Notes: generated from the letters alone by a model not told the origin. Counted from the first letter of the stretch, positions 7,505 to 16,301 are shown. The stretch: 64,000 nt of DNA from Streptomyces sp. NBC_01591 (GCF_035918155.1 NZ_CP109327.1:2790001-2854000); one strand, 5' to 3'. Made by a program: numbers and translations.

Positions 7505-9481
7505 CTACCGCTCCCGGCCGCCCGTCAACAGATGCAGCCGCAGGGCGAGTTGGAGCTCCAGGGCTCGCCCCGGCTCGTTCCAGTCGCGCCCCAGCAGCAC
7601 CTGCACCCGGTCCAGCCGCTGCACCACCGTGTTGACGTGCACGTGGAGTTCGTCCTTGGCGCGGACGAGACTGCCCCCGGATCCGAAGTAGGCGTCGAGG
7701 GTGCGCACCAGGTGCGTGCCGCGCTGCGCGTCGTACTCCAGCAGTGGCCCGAGCGTCGCCGATACGAAGCCGTCGACGTCCTGCGCGTTGCCCAGCACCA
7801 CGCCCAGGAAGCCGAGTTCCTCGACGCAGGCCCCTTCCCCCGTGCGCCCGAGGACCCGCATCGCGCGCAGGCAGCGGGCGGCCTCCCCGTACGCGGCGGC
7901 CAGCTCCCTGGCGCCGCGCGCCGGGCCGGTGGCGGCGACGGTGACGGGGGTCTGGGCGAGCTGACCGAGCTGGGCGGCCGCCGCGCGTGCCGCGGCGCCC
8001 GCGGCCGGTCCGGGGCCATCGGCCTCCACCAGCAGCACCACGGCCCCGGCGTGTTCCGCGCTCACCCCGTGGATGCCGCCGCCGAACAGATAGCGCATCG
8101 CGGCGGGGGCCAGCCTCTCCCGGGCCCCGCCCTCGGCCACCAGCAGCAGATGCGGACGGTCGAGGTCGATGCCCAGGCGCCGGCCGCGTTCGGTGAGTCC
8201 GGCCGGGTCGCGGTCCGTGTCGGTCAGCAGGTCGGTGATCAGCTCACCGCGTATCCGGTTCTCGGTCTCGGCGACGGTGCGCCGCAGCAGCAGAAGCAGT
8301 CCGGTGACCACCGCGGCCCGCTCGAACAGCCGCCGGTCGGAGTCGTCGAGCTGCCCGCGCCGGTGCAGGACCAGTCCGGCCAGGAGTTCCCGCCCGGCGA
8401 GGACCGCGCAGATCCACCGGCCGTCGCGGTGCACGGCGCGGGCACCGGTACGGGATTCCTCGGCGGTCTCGGCCAGCCATCCGGCGTCCATGCCGTCGGC
8501 GGCGAAGTCCGCGCCGTCGGGCCGGACGGCCGCCAGGGGCCGCCCGCCCGGGTCGTGGATGGTCAGCCGGGAGTCCAGCAGCCCCGCGACCGCCGCCGCG
8601 ACATCCTTGACGTCCCGGCCGCGCAGCACCAGGTCGGTCAGCCGGTCGTGGGACTCCTCGGCCCGCCGCATGGCCGCCGAGTGCGCCCGTACCGCCGCGT
8701 TGGCCTCCGCCAACTCTGCGTTCGCACCGGCCAGTTCGTCCAGCGCGGACCGGGTGTCGGCGAGGGCGCGGGCGGTGTCGATGGCGATCGCGGCATGCGC
8801 GGCGAGCGAGCAGAGCAGGGCGACCTCGTCGGGGCTGAAGACGCGGGGCGCCCGGTCGGCGGCGAAGAGGACGCCGATGACCTTTCCGGTCCCGCCGCGG
8901 CTGGAGCCGAGGAGCAGCGGCACGCCCAGGATGGCGACGAGCCCGTCGTCCAGCACCGCGGAGTCGATGTTGCGGGTGTGGTGGAAGCGGTCGTCGGTGC
9001 GGTAGTCGTGGGTGGCGTACGGGCTCGCGGTCTGCGCCACCAGCCCGCCGAGCCCTTCGCCCAGCTCCAGCCGGAGACGCTGGAAGGGCACCGACACCGA
9101 CCCGTCGGTGACCCGCATGTAGGTGTCCCCCGCCTCCTCGTCGGGGAGGGTGAGATACGCGGTGTCCGTGCCGAGCAGCATCCTGGCCCGGCGGACGATC
9201 GCGTTCAGCACCTCGTCCAGGTCGCGGGAGGCGGCCAGGTCGCCCGCGGTGTCGAAGAGCGCGGTGAGCTGGAGCTCTCGGCGACGGTGCTGGCGCAGGG
9301 CGTCCCTGATCCGCAGGGCGGTGGCGGTGGCCCGCTCCACCTCCGCCAGATCGCCGGCGGGTATCCCGGCGGCACGCGCCTGCGAGGAGACGGCGCCCAG
9401 CGCCTCGGCGGGGGCGTCGTCGGCCAGCAGGTCGAGCAGGCGTCGCAGATGGGGCGCGGCGGAGGTGGACGGTTCAGACAT
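7505..9481 (-). CDS. GAF/PucR-type transcriptional regulator (CdaR-like)
   Basis: This 658-aa regulator has a GAF sensory domain at about residues 80-230 (FDTAGDLAASRDLDEVLNAIVRRA; GVPLLLGSSRGGTGKVIGVLFAAD), a short coiled linker, a CdaR/GGDEF-like middle region, and a C-terminal PucR helix-turn-helix at about 605-650 (RAKDELHVHVNTVVQRLDRV). The architecture is that of PucR/CdaR activators, which sense catabolites and turn on adjacent catabolic genes. It lies 30 bp downstream of the 3-hydroxybutyrate dehydrogenase gene on the same strand, so the two are probably co-transcribed. It is convergent with the transporter operon. Confidence 0.85.
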   Translation of the reverse strand: MSEPSTSAAPHLRRLLDLLADDAPAEALGAVSSQARAAGIPAGDLAEVERATATALRIRDALRQHRRRELQLTALFDTAGDLAASRDLDEVLNAIVRRARMLLGTDTAYLTLPDEEAGDTYMRVTDGSVSVPFQRLRLELGEGLGGLVAQTASPYATHDYRTDDRFHHTRNIDSAVLDDGLVAILGVPLLLGSSRGGTGKVIGVLFAADRAPRVFSPDEVALLCSLAAHAAIAIDTARALADTRSALDELAGANAELAEANAAVRAHSAAMRRAEESHDRLTDLVLRGRDVKDVAAAVAGLLDSRLTIHDPGGRPLAAVRPDGADFAADGMDAGWLAETAEESRTGARAVHRDGRWICAVLAGRELLAGLVLHRRGQLDDSDRRLFERAAVVTGLLLLLRRTVAETENRIRGELITDLLTDTDRDPAGLTERGRRLGIDLDRPHLLLVAEGGARERLAPAAMRYLFGGGIHGVSAEHAGAVVLLVEADGPGPAAGAAARAAAAQLGQLAQTPVTVAATGPARGARELAAAYGEAARCLRAMRVLGRTGEGACVEELGFLGVVLGNAQDVDGFVSATLGPLLEYDAQRGTHLVRTLDAYFGSGGSLVRAKDELHVHVNTVVQRLDRVQVLLGRDWNEPGRALELQLALRLHLLTGGRER

Positions 9482-9510
9482 GGGCGGCCGGCATTCGTAG
9501 GGGGCGGGGG

Positions 9511-10317
9511 TCAGTTGGCGGTCCAGCCGCCGTCCATGGAGAGCGAGGTTCCGGTGATGTGCCCGGTACGCGGCCCGCAGAGCCACAGCACGGCCTCGGC
9601 GACGTCGTCGGGTTCGATCAGCCGCTTGATCGCGCTGCGTTCCAGCATGACCCGGCCCACCACTTCCTCCTCGGAGATGCCGTGGGTACGGGCCTGGTCC
9701 GCGATCTGGTTCTCGACCAGAGGGGTGCGTACGTACCCGGGGCAGACGCAGTTGCTCGTCACCCCGTGCTCCGCCGCTTCGAGCGCGACCACCTTGCTGA
9801 GTCCCTCCAGTGCGTGTTTGGCCGTCACATAGGCCGATTTGTAGGGGCTGGCCCGCAGGCCGTGCACGGACGAGATGTTGACCACGCGCCCCCAGCCGCG
9901 TTCGTACATGCCCGGCAGGGTCCGGCGCAAGATGCGGAACGGGGTCTCCACCATGACGCGCTGGATCAGCGCGAAGCGGTCCGGCGGGAATTCGTGCACG
10001 GGCGCGACGTGTTGGAGCCCGGCGTTGTTGACCACGATGTCCGCGTCGGCGGGCAGGGTGTCCACCGTGTCGGGGACGGAGAGGTCGACCACCCACGCCG
10101 TCCCGCCGATCGCTTCCGCCAGGCTCTTCGCGGCGTCGGCGGCCTTGTCCACCACGTGCACACGGGCGCCGGCGGCCGCCAGGGCCTGGGCGCAGGCCCG
10201 CCCGATCCCGCTGGCGGCACCGGTCACCAGCGCGGTGCGGCCGGCGAGCGGTGGGTCCGCGGGCGGCGGGACGGTGAGCGGGGCGGGCCCGGGGTCCGGG
10301 CGCTGAGGAGTCTCCAT
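9511..10317 (-). CDS. Short-chain dehydrogenase, 3-hydroxybutyrate dehydrogenase type
   Basis: This 268-aa NAD-dependent SDR probably interconverts 3-hydroxybutyrate and acetoacetate. The cofactor loop is TGAASGIG (residues 32-39), with NNAGLQHVAP, ISSVHG, catalytic YVTAKHAL (YxxxK), CPGYVRTPLV, and a C-terminal GTSLSMDGGWTAN. The QHVAPVHEFP and SVHGLRASPYKSAY segments resemble 3-hydroxybutyrate dehydrogenases. The start is uncertain: ATG 10317 is taken, but GTG or ATG codons up to 10371 are in frame and no strong ribosome site is seen. A PHB-depolymerase-like gene 0.7 kb away supports the assignment. Confidence 0.8.
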   Translation of the reverse strand: METPQRPDPGPAPLTVPPPADPPLAGRTALVTGAASGIGRACAQALAAAGARVHVVDKAADAAKSLAEAIGGTAWVVDLSVPDTVDTLPADADIVVNNAGLQHVAPVHEFPPDRFALIQRVMVETPFRILRRTLPGMYERGWGRVVNISSVHGLRASPYKSAYVTAKHALEGLSKVVALEAAEHGVTSNCVCPGYVRTPLVENQIADQARTHGISEEEVVGRVMLERSAIKRLIEPDDVAEAVLWLCGPRTGHITGTSLSMDGGWTAN

Positions 10318-10424
10318 GGCCGTCACCGTAAGGAGGCCGGGGCCCATGTCACACGGGGTCGGTGCACACACCGTCGTACGCCGGCATGGTGGCGGCGTAC
10401 ATGGGACGGTCCGGCGGCGGGCCG

Positions 10425-10753
10425 TCAGTGCGCCGCGTCGAGTGCCGCCCGCTGCTCCGCGGTCAGCTCCAGGTCCACCGCGGCCAGGCTCTCGTCCAGC
10501 TGTGCCACCGAGGAGGCGCCGACCAGCGGGACGAAGGGGATCTCGCCGCCGATGAGCCAGGCCAGGACCACCTGGTTGACGGTCGCCCCGGTCTCCTCGG
10601 CCACCGCCCGCAGCGCGGCCTGCCGGGCGCGGGTGCCCGGGTCGCGAACGAGGTCGCCTCGTCGGTGAGCGTGCCCATCAACATGGCGCCGAGGCTGAGC
10701 ACACTCACCTCCCGGCGGGTGGCGGGGTCCGTGCCGATGGTGCGGTAGCGCAT
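10425..10753 (-). pseudogene. Aldo/keto reductase with internal deletion
   Basis: The first 35 or so codons from ATG 10753 read MRYRTIGTDPATRREVSVLS and continue LGAMLMGTLTDEATSFA, the normal N-terminus of an aldo/keto reductase. The frame then jumps. In another frame the last 75 or so residues of such an enzyme follow (TRARQAALRAVAEETGATVNQ, VVLAWLIGGEIPFVPLVGAS) to a stop at 10425. The middle, roughly 200 residues including the catalytic Tyr/Lys/His, is absent and the two ends are out of frame. No active product is expected. The junction lies near 10640-10660. Confidence 0.85.
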
Positions 10754-10995
10754 GGCGGGTCCTTTCCCAGCAGCCCGTCTCCGTGCGGGCGTTGACCGGG
10801 AGTCTGCATGTTGGAGTGCGCTCCGGGGCAAGGGCCTTCGGACGCGCAACGGCGGCGCCGCACACAGCCGGGAACGGGGAGTGTCCGCCGGGCCCATGGG
10901 CGCGACCGCCCCCGCCTCCTAGGGTCCGCCCCACAGCTCATGCCCGCACTGCCCGAAGAGCCGGAACGGCCCCACCCCCCACCCAGGAGGCACCC

Positions 10996-12462
10996 GTGCG
11001 CCCATCGATCCTGCGACGACTGCTGCGGCGCGTCGCCTCCACGGCCGCTCTCGCCCTCGTCGCGGCGACGCTCAGCACGACCGGAGCCGTACAGCCGGCC
11101 GCCGCTGCCGGTGGTCTGCAACAGGTCACCGGCTTCGGCTCGAACCCCGGCAACCTGCAGATGTACGAGTACGCCCCCGCCGCCCTGCCCGCGAACGCGC
11201 CGCTGGTCATCGCCCTGCACGGCTGTACGCAGACCGCGAACGACTACTACACGGCCTCGGGCTGGCCGAAGTACGCCGATCTGTGGGGCTTCGCCGTGGT
11301 CTTCCCGCAGACCACGTCAGCCAACAACGCCCTGTCCTGCTTCGGCTGGTTCGACCCGGCCGAGGACACCAGGGGCAGGGGCGAGGCCGCCTCGATCGTG
11401 CAGATGGTGGAGTACGCGAAGCAGCAGTACGGCTCGGACGGCCGCCGGGTGTACGTCACCGGCCTCTCGGCGGGCGGCGGCATGACGGCCGACCTGCTGG
11501 CCGCGTACCCGGACGTGTTCGCGGGCGGCTCCGTGGCCTCGGGCCTGCCCGCCCAGTGCGCGACGAGCCAGGCGGGCGCGTCCGGCTGCCAGACGGGCCC
11601 GCAGAAGCTGACGCCCGCGCAGTGGGGCGACAAGGTGCGCGGCGCCCATCCCGGGTACTCGGGGCCCTGGCCCCGGGTGGCGATCTGGCAGGGCACCTCC
11701 GACTACACCGTGTACCCCGCCAACGCCACGGCCCTGCGCGACCAGTGGACGGACGTCTGGGGCATCGGCCAGACCCCGTCGGCCACGGACACCCTCCCCG
11801 GCAACACGACCCGCAGCGTGTACGACGACACCTCGGGAAATCCCGCGGTGGCCACGTACTCCGTCGCCGGCATGGGCCACGGCCTCGCCGTGAGCCCCGG
11901 CTCGGGCACCGAGCAGTGCGGGAGCACGGCCGCGTACTTCCTGAACGCGATCTGCTCGACGTACTACACGGGCGTCTTCTGGGGCCTGGACCGGGACGTT
12001 CCCGGCGGCGACCAACTCCCCGCCCCTTCCGGCCTGCACGTCACGGGCGTCACGGCGGACAGTGCCTCGCTGTCCTGGGACGCGGTCCCGGGCGCGGCCT
12101 CGTACGCGGTGCACCGCAACGGTACGAAGGTCGCCGCCACCGCCTCCACGACGTACACGGACCCGGGTCTCACCGCCGGCACGGCGTACCGCTACACGGT
12201 GGCGGCGATCGACGGATCGGGCACGCCCGGCACCGCCTCGCCCCAGGTGACGGCGACCACGACCGGCGGCACACCGGCGCAGTGCTTCACCGCGACCAAC
12301 TACGCGCACGTGACGGCGGGCCGGGCCCGCACCGCGGGCGGTTCCGTGTACGCCAACGGCTCGAACGAGAACATGGGCCTGTACAACGTCTTCGTCACCC
12401 ACACCCTGAAGGAGTCACCTGCGGGGTACTTCGTGATCGCGGACAGCGGCTGCACGGCCTGA
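10996..12462 (+). CDS. Secreted PHB-depolymerase-family esterase with fibronectin III domain
   Basis: This 488-aa exported esterase has a signal peptide (residues 1 to about 38, ending AVQPAAAAG). The catalytic domain (about 40-330) has oxyanion motif HGCTQ (75-79), lipase box GLSAG with Ser158, Asp236 in GTSDYTVY and His295 in GMGHG. A fibronectin type III domain follows (about 342-422), then a Cys-bounded C-terminal segment often seen in Streptomyces PHB depolymerases. It should cut extracellular polyhydroxybutyrate or related polyesters. The GTG start at 10996 has CCAGGAGG at ideal spacing. The nearby 3-hydroxybutyrate dehydrogenase would use the product. Feruloyl or acetylxylan esterase activity is an alternative. 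Confidence 0.85.
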   Translation: MRPSILRRLLRRVASTAALALVAATLSTTGAVQPAAAAGGLQQVTGFGSNPGNLQMYEYAPAALPANAPLVIALHGCTQTANDYYTASGWPKYADLWGFAVVFPQTTSANNALSCFGWFDPAEDTRGRGEAASIVQMVEYAKQQYGSDGRRVYVTGLSAGGGMTADLLAAYPDVFAGGSVASGLPAQCATSQAGASGCQTGPQKLTPAQWGDKVRGAHPGYSGPWPRVAIWQGTSDYTVYPANATALRDQWTDVWGIGQTPSATDTLPGNTTRSVYDDTSGNPAVATYSVAGMGHGLAVSPGSGTEQCGSTAAYFLNAICSTYYTGVFWGLDRDVPGGDQLPAPSGLHVTGVTADSASLSWDAVPGAASYAVHRNGTKVAATASTTYTDPGLTAGTAYRYTVAAIDGSGTPGTASPQVTATTTGGTPAQCFTATNYAHVTAGRARTAGGSVYANGSNENMGLYNVFVTHTLKESPAGYFVIADSGCTA

Positions 12463-12482
12463 GCAGTGTCCGGCGCGGTCGG

Positions 12483-12513
12483 GTCTTCCCGCCTACTCCT
12501 CGGGCGGGAAGAC
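12483..12513. terminator. Bidirectional hairpin between esterase and ferredoxin genes
   Basis: GTCTTCCCGCC (12483-12493) pairs perfectly with GGCGGGAAGAC (12503-12513). It overlaps the last codons of the ferredoxin and sits 20 bp past the esterase stop, so it can serve the convergent pair. Confidence 0.6.
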
Positions 12514-12726
12514 GACCTCCCCCGAGTCGGTCAGCGTGATCGTGATCGCCTCGACCGGGCACCCCTCAGCGGCCGCGAGGACCTTCTCGTCGGCGTCGGT
12601 CTCCGGGGCCGACGGGCGGGACTGCCGGGCGGAGTCCAGCGCGAATCGTCCCGGCGCGTGGTTCAGGCACATCCCGGAGCCGATGCAGATGCGCCGGTCG
12701 ACCTCGACGGCCCAGCGGTCCCCCAT
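12493..12726 (-). CDS. Single-cluster ferredoxin
   Basis: This 77-aa acidic ferredoxin has the ligand pattern CIGSGMC near the N-terminus and GCP near the C-terminus (AAEGCPVEAITI), that is C-x5-C...CP. This is typical of the [3Fe-4S] ferredoxins that pass electrons to actinobacterial cytochromes P450. The ATG overlaps the aldehyde dehydrogenase stop by one base (TGATG), so the two are co-translated. There is no P450 gene adjacent; the CYP125 gene 12 kb away is a possible partner, which is inference. Confidence 0.88.
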   Translation of the reverse strand: MGDRWAVEVDRRICIGSGMCLNHAPGRFALDSARQSRPSAPETDADEKVLAAAEGCPVEAITITLTDSGEVVFPPEE

Positions 12727-14186
12727 CACGCCCCCTCGTATCCGGCCGGCAGGTGGATCATCTTGTGCTCGAAGTACTCGCCGTACCCCTCGGGCCCGAA
12801 CTCCCGGCCCAGGCCGGAGTTCTTGTACCCGCCGAACGGGCCGAGCATGTCGAGGCTGAAGGTGTTCACGCTGTACGTGCCGGTCCTGACCCGGCGGGCG
12901 ATGTCGATGCCGCGTTCGGTGTCGGCGGTCCAGACGCTGCCGCTGAGCCCGTAGTCCGAGTCGTTGGCGATCCGTACGGCCTCGTCCTCGTCGCCGTACG
13001 GCAGAAGGCAGATGACGGGGCCGAAGATCTCCTCGCGGGCGATGCGCATGGAGTTGTCGACGTCCCCGAAGAGGGTCGGCTCGACGTACCAGCCCCGTTC
13101 CTGGGACGCCGGACGGCCGCCGCCGGTGAGGATCTTGGCGCCTTCGTCCTGCCCGATCCGGATGTAGTCGAGCGAGCGCCGCTGCTGGCGCTGCGCGACG
13201 AGGGGACCGAGTTCGGTGGCGGGGTCGAGCGGGTCGCCGACCTTCAGCGCACCCGCCGCGGCGGCGAACGCCTCGGCCGTCTCGTCGTAGCGGGAGCGCG
13301 GGACGAGGATGCGGGTCTGGGCCACGCATGCCTGGCCGTTGATCATCCAGGCGAAGGGGACGATGCCCGCGACGGCGGCGTCCAGATCGGCGTCGGGCAG
13401 GATCACGGCGGCGGACTTTCCGCCCAACTCCAGGGTGACGCGGGTGAGGTTGCGGGATGCGACCTCCATCACCCGGCGCCCGGCGGCCACGGACCCGGTG
13501 AAAGAGACCTTGTCGACGCCGGGATGCCCGACCAGGTACTCGCTGACCTCGCGGTCGGCCGGAAGGATCGACAGCACTCCCTCCGGCAGTCCGGCCTCGG
13601 CGGCGATCTCGGCCAGGATGTAGGCGTCCAGCGGGGATTCGGGCGAGACCTTGAGCACGGCGGAGCAGCCGGCCAGCAGCGCGGGCGCGAGCTTGGCGGC
13701 GGCGGTGAACTGCGGAACGTTCCACGGCACCACGGCCGCGACCACCCCGACCGGCTCCCGGCGCACCAGCAATGGCCCGAGCGCCCCGGCCCGCCGTTCC
13801 TCGTACGGGAATTCGCGGGCGACGGTGATCGCCGCGTCCCACACCATCATCGCGGCGAGCGCCTGCACCATGACGCTCGATGTGTACGGGGTGCCGTTCT
13901 CCGAGCTGATGACCCGGGCGATCTCCTCGTACCGCACGGCGAACCCGTCCTTGATCCGGGTGACCACCGCGATCCGCTCGTCCAGGCTCGTCCGCGCCCA
14001 GGGCCCCTCGTCGAACGCCCGCCGCCCGGCGGCGACGGCCCGGTCCACATCCGCCTCGCAGGCGTGCGGCACCCGGCCGATGACCTGTTCGGTGTGCGGC
14101 GAGACGACCTCGATCGTGTCCCGGCCCAGCGGATCGACCAACTCCCCGCCGATGAACAGTTTTCCGTGTTCGACAAGCTCGGTCAT
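12726..14186 (-). CDS. Aldehyde dehydrogenase (NAD(P)-dependent)
   Basis: This 486-aa enzyme of the ALDH superfamily oxidises an aldehyde to an acid. It has VVPWNVP at the cofactor pocket, SFTGSVAAGR, the general base Glu253 in LELGGK, and the nucleophile Cys287 in GQACVAQTR. The C-terminus (PFGGYKNSGLGREFGPEGYGEYFE) is standard. Length is normal. It heads a two-gene operon with the ferredoxin and is divergent from the MBL hydrolase gene; the shared region has several dyads and a KstR-like site. The substrate is unknown; a terpenoid or side-chain aldehyde would fit the context. Confidence 0.9.
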   Translation of the reverse strand: MTELVEHGKLFIGGELVDPLGRDTIEVVSPHTEQVIGRVPHACEADVDRAVAAGRRAFDEGPWARTSLDERIAVVTRIKDGFAVRYEEIARVISSENGTPYTSSVMVQALAAMMVWDAAITVAREFPYEERRAGALGPLLVRREPVGVVAAVVPWNVPQFTAAAKLAPALLAGCSAVLKVSPESPLDAYILAEIAAEAGLPEGVLSILPADREVSEYLVGHPGVDKVSFTGSVAAGRRVMEVASRNLTRVTLELGGKSAAVILPDADLDAAVAGIVPFAWMINGQACVAQTRILVPRSRYDETAEAFAAAAGALKVGDPLDPATELGPLVAQRQQRRSLDYIRIGQDEGAKILTGGGRPASQERGWYVEPTLFGDVDNSMRIAREEIFGPVICLLPYGDEDEAVRIANDSDYGLSGSVWTADTERGIDIARRVRTGTYSVNTFSLDMLGPFGGYKNSGLGREFGPEGYGEYFEHKMIHLPAGYEGA

Positions 14187-14228
14187 GGCTGCTGCCTCCC
14201 GCGGCCCGGTGCGTTACCCGACTCGGTA

Positions 14229-14259
14229 TCTGACTCTGTGTCAGAACTGATACCAGTTC
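14229..14259. promoter_or_regulatory. Overlapping dyads in the ALDH/MBL divergent promoter
   Basis: TCTGAC-TCTGT-GTCAGA (14229-14245) is a dyad with perfect 6-bp arms. It runs into GAACTG-ATAC-CAGTTC (14244-14259), another perfect 6-bp dyad. They lie about 45 bp upstream of the aldehyde dehydrogenase start. They look like operator sites for a dimeric repressor distinct from KstR. Confidence 0.45.
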
Positions 14260-14321
14260 CAGTTCCAGGAGTCCACGGCCACGACGGCACCCCTGACGAG
14301 ATGGTCGACCAGGGCTACTAC

Positions 14322-14335
14322 TGGAACAAGTTCTC
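14322..14335. promoter_or_regulatory. KstR-like operator upstream of the MBL gene
   Basis: TGGAACAAGTTCTC matches TNNAACNNGTTNNA except at the last base. It sits 77 bp before the MBL hydrolase start in the divergent region with the aldehyde dehydrogenase. It shares the AACAAGTT core with the site before the KstR-like gene. Confidence 0.4.
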
Positions 14336-14411
14336 GTTACAGTGGGCGCGATGCACCCACAGCGGGCGCGACGGATCGCAGCCGCACGTCGCCGAGAGAG
14401 ATGGGGACCTC

Positions 14412-15452
14412 ATGACGCAGGTGACCGACCACGGCGGGGGCGTGCACAGCATCAAGGTGCCCATCCCGGACAATCCGCTCGGCCATACCCTCGTGCACGT
14501 CCTGGACACCGACCGGGGGCCGGTCCTGATCGACACCGGGTGGGACGATCCCGAGGCGTGGGACACGCTCGGGTCCGGGCTCGCCGCTGTCGGTACGGAG
14601 ATGGCCGACATCCACGGGGTGGTCATCACCCACCACCACCCCGACCACCACGGGCTCTCCGGGCAGGTACGCGAGGCCTCGGGGGCCTGGATCGCCATGC
14701 ATGCGGCGGACACCGCGATCGTGCGACGTACCCGGGAGTCCCGGCCCGGCACCTGGCTGACGTATCTCGCGGCCAAGCTCACCGCGGTCGGCGCGCCCGA
14801 GGAGCACCTCGCGCCGTTGCGGGCCGCCGCGGCCGGCGGGGGGCGGACGCGGACCCTGCCGGGGTTGCGGGCCGCGCTTCCGGACCGGGAGATCGTGCCC
14901 GGTGAGCTGCTCGGTCTGGCGGGGCGCAGGCTGCGTGCGATCTGGACGCCGGGGCACACGCCGGGGCATGTGTGCCTGCACCTGGAGGAGGAGCATCCGG
15001 GGAATCTGCCGGGCCGGGGCCGGCTCTTCTCGGGGGATCACCTGCTGCCGGGGATCAGTCCGCACATCGGGCTGTACGAGGGCCCGGACGATGCGACGGT
15101 CACCGATCCGCTCGGCGACTACCTCGACTCGCTGGAGCGCATCGGCCGGCTCGGGGCCGCCGAGGTGCTGCCCGCCCATCAGTACGCCTTCACCGATGCG
15201 GCGGGACGCGTACGGGAACTCCTCGGCCATCACGAGGAGCGGCTGACCGGGCTGCTGGGGCTGCTGGCCCAGCCGCTGACGCCGTGGGAGCTGGCCGAGC
15301 GGATGGAGTGGAACCGGCCCTGGGAACAGATCCCGCACGGTTCCCGGAACATCGCCGTCTCGGAGGCGGAGGCGCATCTGCGGCGGCTGGTGAAGCTCGG
15401 GCGCGCGGAGGCGGTGACGGGAAGCGAGCCGGTGACGTACATCGCGGTGTGA
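14412..15452 (+). CDS. MBL-fold metallo-hydrolase
   Basis: This 346-aa enzyme has the zinc-binding metallo-beta-lactamase motif THHHPDHHG (residues 73-81), an upstream DTGW strand, and later GHTPGHVCLH and SGDHLLP metal-ligand segments. A C-terminal winged-helix-like extension (about 265-345, LTPWELAERMEWNRPW ... EAEAHLRRLVKLGRAEAV) is typical of the LACTB2/glyoxalase II-like subgroup. It may hydrolyse a thioester or lactone. It is divergent from the aldehyde dehydrogenase gene, which suggests shared control. ATG 14412 was chosen; the nearby ATG 14401 is out of frame. Confidence 0.87.
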   Translation: MTQVTDHGGGVHSIKVPIPDNPLGHTLVHVLDTDRGPVLIDTGWDDPEAWDTLGSGLAAVGTEMADIHGVVITHHHPDHHGLSGQVREASGAWIAMHAADTAIVRRTRESRPGTWLTYLAAKLTAVGAPEEHLAPLRAAAAGGGRTRTLPGLRAALPDREIVPGELLGLAGRRLRAIWTPGHTPGHVCLHLEEEHPGNLPGRGRLFSGDHLLPGISPHIGLYEGPDDATVTDPLGDYLDSLERIGRLGAAEVLPAHQYAFTDAAGRVRELLGHHEERLTGLLGLLAQPLTPWELAERMEWNRPWEQIPHGSRNIAVSEAEAHLRRLVKLGRAEAVTGSEPVTYIAV

Positions 15453-15461
15453 GTGCGAGTA

Positions 15462-15488
15462 CGAGGTGGGGCGGGCCGCCCCACCTCG
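15462..15488. terminator. Bidirectional terminator hairpin
   Basis: A perfect 12-bp stem (CGAGGTGGGGCG / CGCCCCACCTCG) with loop GGC lies 10 bp after the MBL stop and 25 bp from the convergent DinB stop. Confidence 0.8.
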
Positions 15489-15513
15489 CACTGTTCACCT
15501 CACCGGCCGGGCC

Positions 15514-16074
15514 TCACTGGCCCACCCGTCCGTCGATGCACTCGCGCAGCAGGTCGGCCTGCCCGCAGTGACGGGCGTACTCCTCGATCCTGTGCACCAG
15601 CAGCTCCCGGACGGAGATCTTGTCCTTCCCCAGCCGCTCGCCCAGGTCCAGGTGCCCGGCCAGCGCGGCGTCGGTCGCGGCCTGCTCGCGCTCCAGATCG
15701 GCGTACGCGGCGTCGACCACGGCCTGATCGGCGACGGCTCCGTCGAAGTCCCCGTCACGCTTGCCGTACAGCTTCGGCAGCGGTTCACCGTCGGTGATCC
15801 AGTTGCGCCAGTCCCGTTCCACCTCGGCGAGGTGGCGGAGGAGGCCGAGCAGCGACATCGTCGACGGCGGGACCGACCGGCGGGCCAGCTGCTCCGCGTC
15901 CAGGCCGTCGCACTTCATCCGCAGGGTCAGCCGGTAGTCGGTCAGGAAGTCCTGGAGCGTCGGGAGCTCACCGTCCGGACTGTCACCGTCCTTGTTGCGG
16001 GGGTCGTCGTCCGGGTCCGCCCACATGTCGGGGTAGACGGTCGCCTGGCTCCAGCGTGCGGGTTGATCACTCAT
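15514..16074 (-). CDS. DinB-family (DUF664) protein
   Basis: This 186-aa cytoplasmic protein has a four-helix DinB/DUF664 pattern: LTLRMKCDGLDAEQLARRSV, then LLGLLRHLAEVERDWRNW with the metal-type His, and VRELLVHRIEEYARHCGQADLLREC with further conserved His residues near the C-terminus. Family members are metal-binding, sometimes mycothiol-dependent transferases, but the reaction here is not known. The start MSDQPARW (16074) is taken; an in-frame ATG 9 bases upstream is possible. The RNA leader of the opposite-strand B12 unit begins about 100 bp beyond its start. Confidence 0.82.
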   Translation of the reverse strand: MSDQPARWSQATVYPDMWADPDDDPRNKDGDSPDGELPTLQDFLTDYRLTLRMKCDGLDAEQLARRSVPPSTMSLLGLLRHLAEVERDWRNWITDGEPLPKLYGKRDGDFDGAVADQAVVDAAYADLEREQAATDAALAGHLDLGERLGKDKISVRELLVHRIEEYARHCGQADLLRECIDGRVGQ

Positions 16075-16171
16075 GCGGGACATGGTCGCCCGTTCGGGGC
16101 CGGACTCGCCAGTGGGTTTCCCGAGTTGTCGGCGAGCCGAAGCCGCCCAGGGCCCGGCCGGGCCCGCCCGG

Positions 16172-16300
16172 TAGAGTGTGCGGGTCGTCATCATGCCCGT
16201 TCAGGGGGAAGCCGGTGCGAATCCGGCACTGACCACGCAGCCGTGAGCCGTCGTCGCAGACGGTGAGTCGGAATGCCCTGTCCGCGGTCGTGACCGGCTC
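16172..16300 (+). ncRNA. Cobalamin riboswitch (aptamer)
   Basis: The core from 16202 reads CAGGGGGAAGCCGGTGCGAA, followed by TCCGGCACTGACCACGCAGC and CGTGA. This matches the conserved cobalamin aptamer elements GGGAA...GGUG.GAAUCC...CUGACC.CGC.GC..GUGA. The 3' element GAGTCGGAATGCC (16265-16277) is the usual closing segment. The outer boundaries are approximate. It lies directly upstream of the ECF transporter unit, so B12 should lower expression of the downstream genes. Confidence 0.88.
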
Positions 16301-16301
16301 G

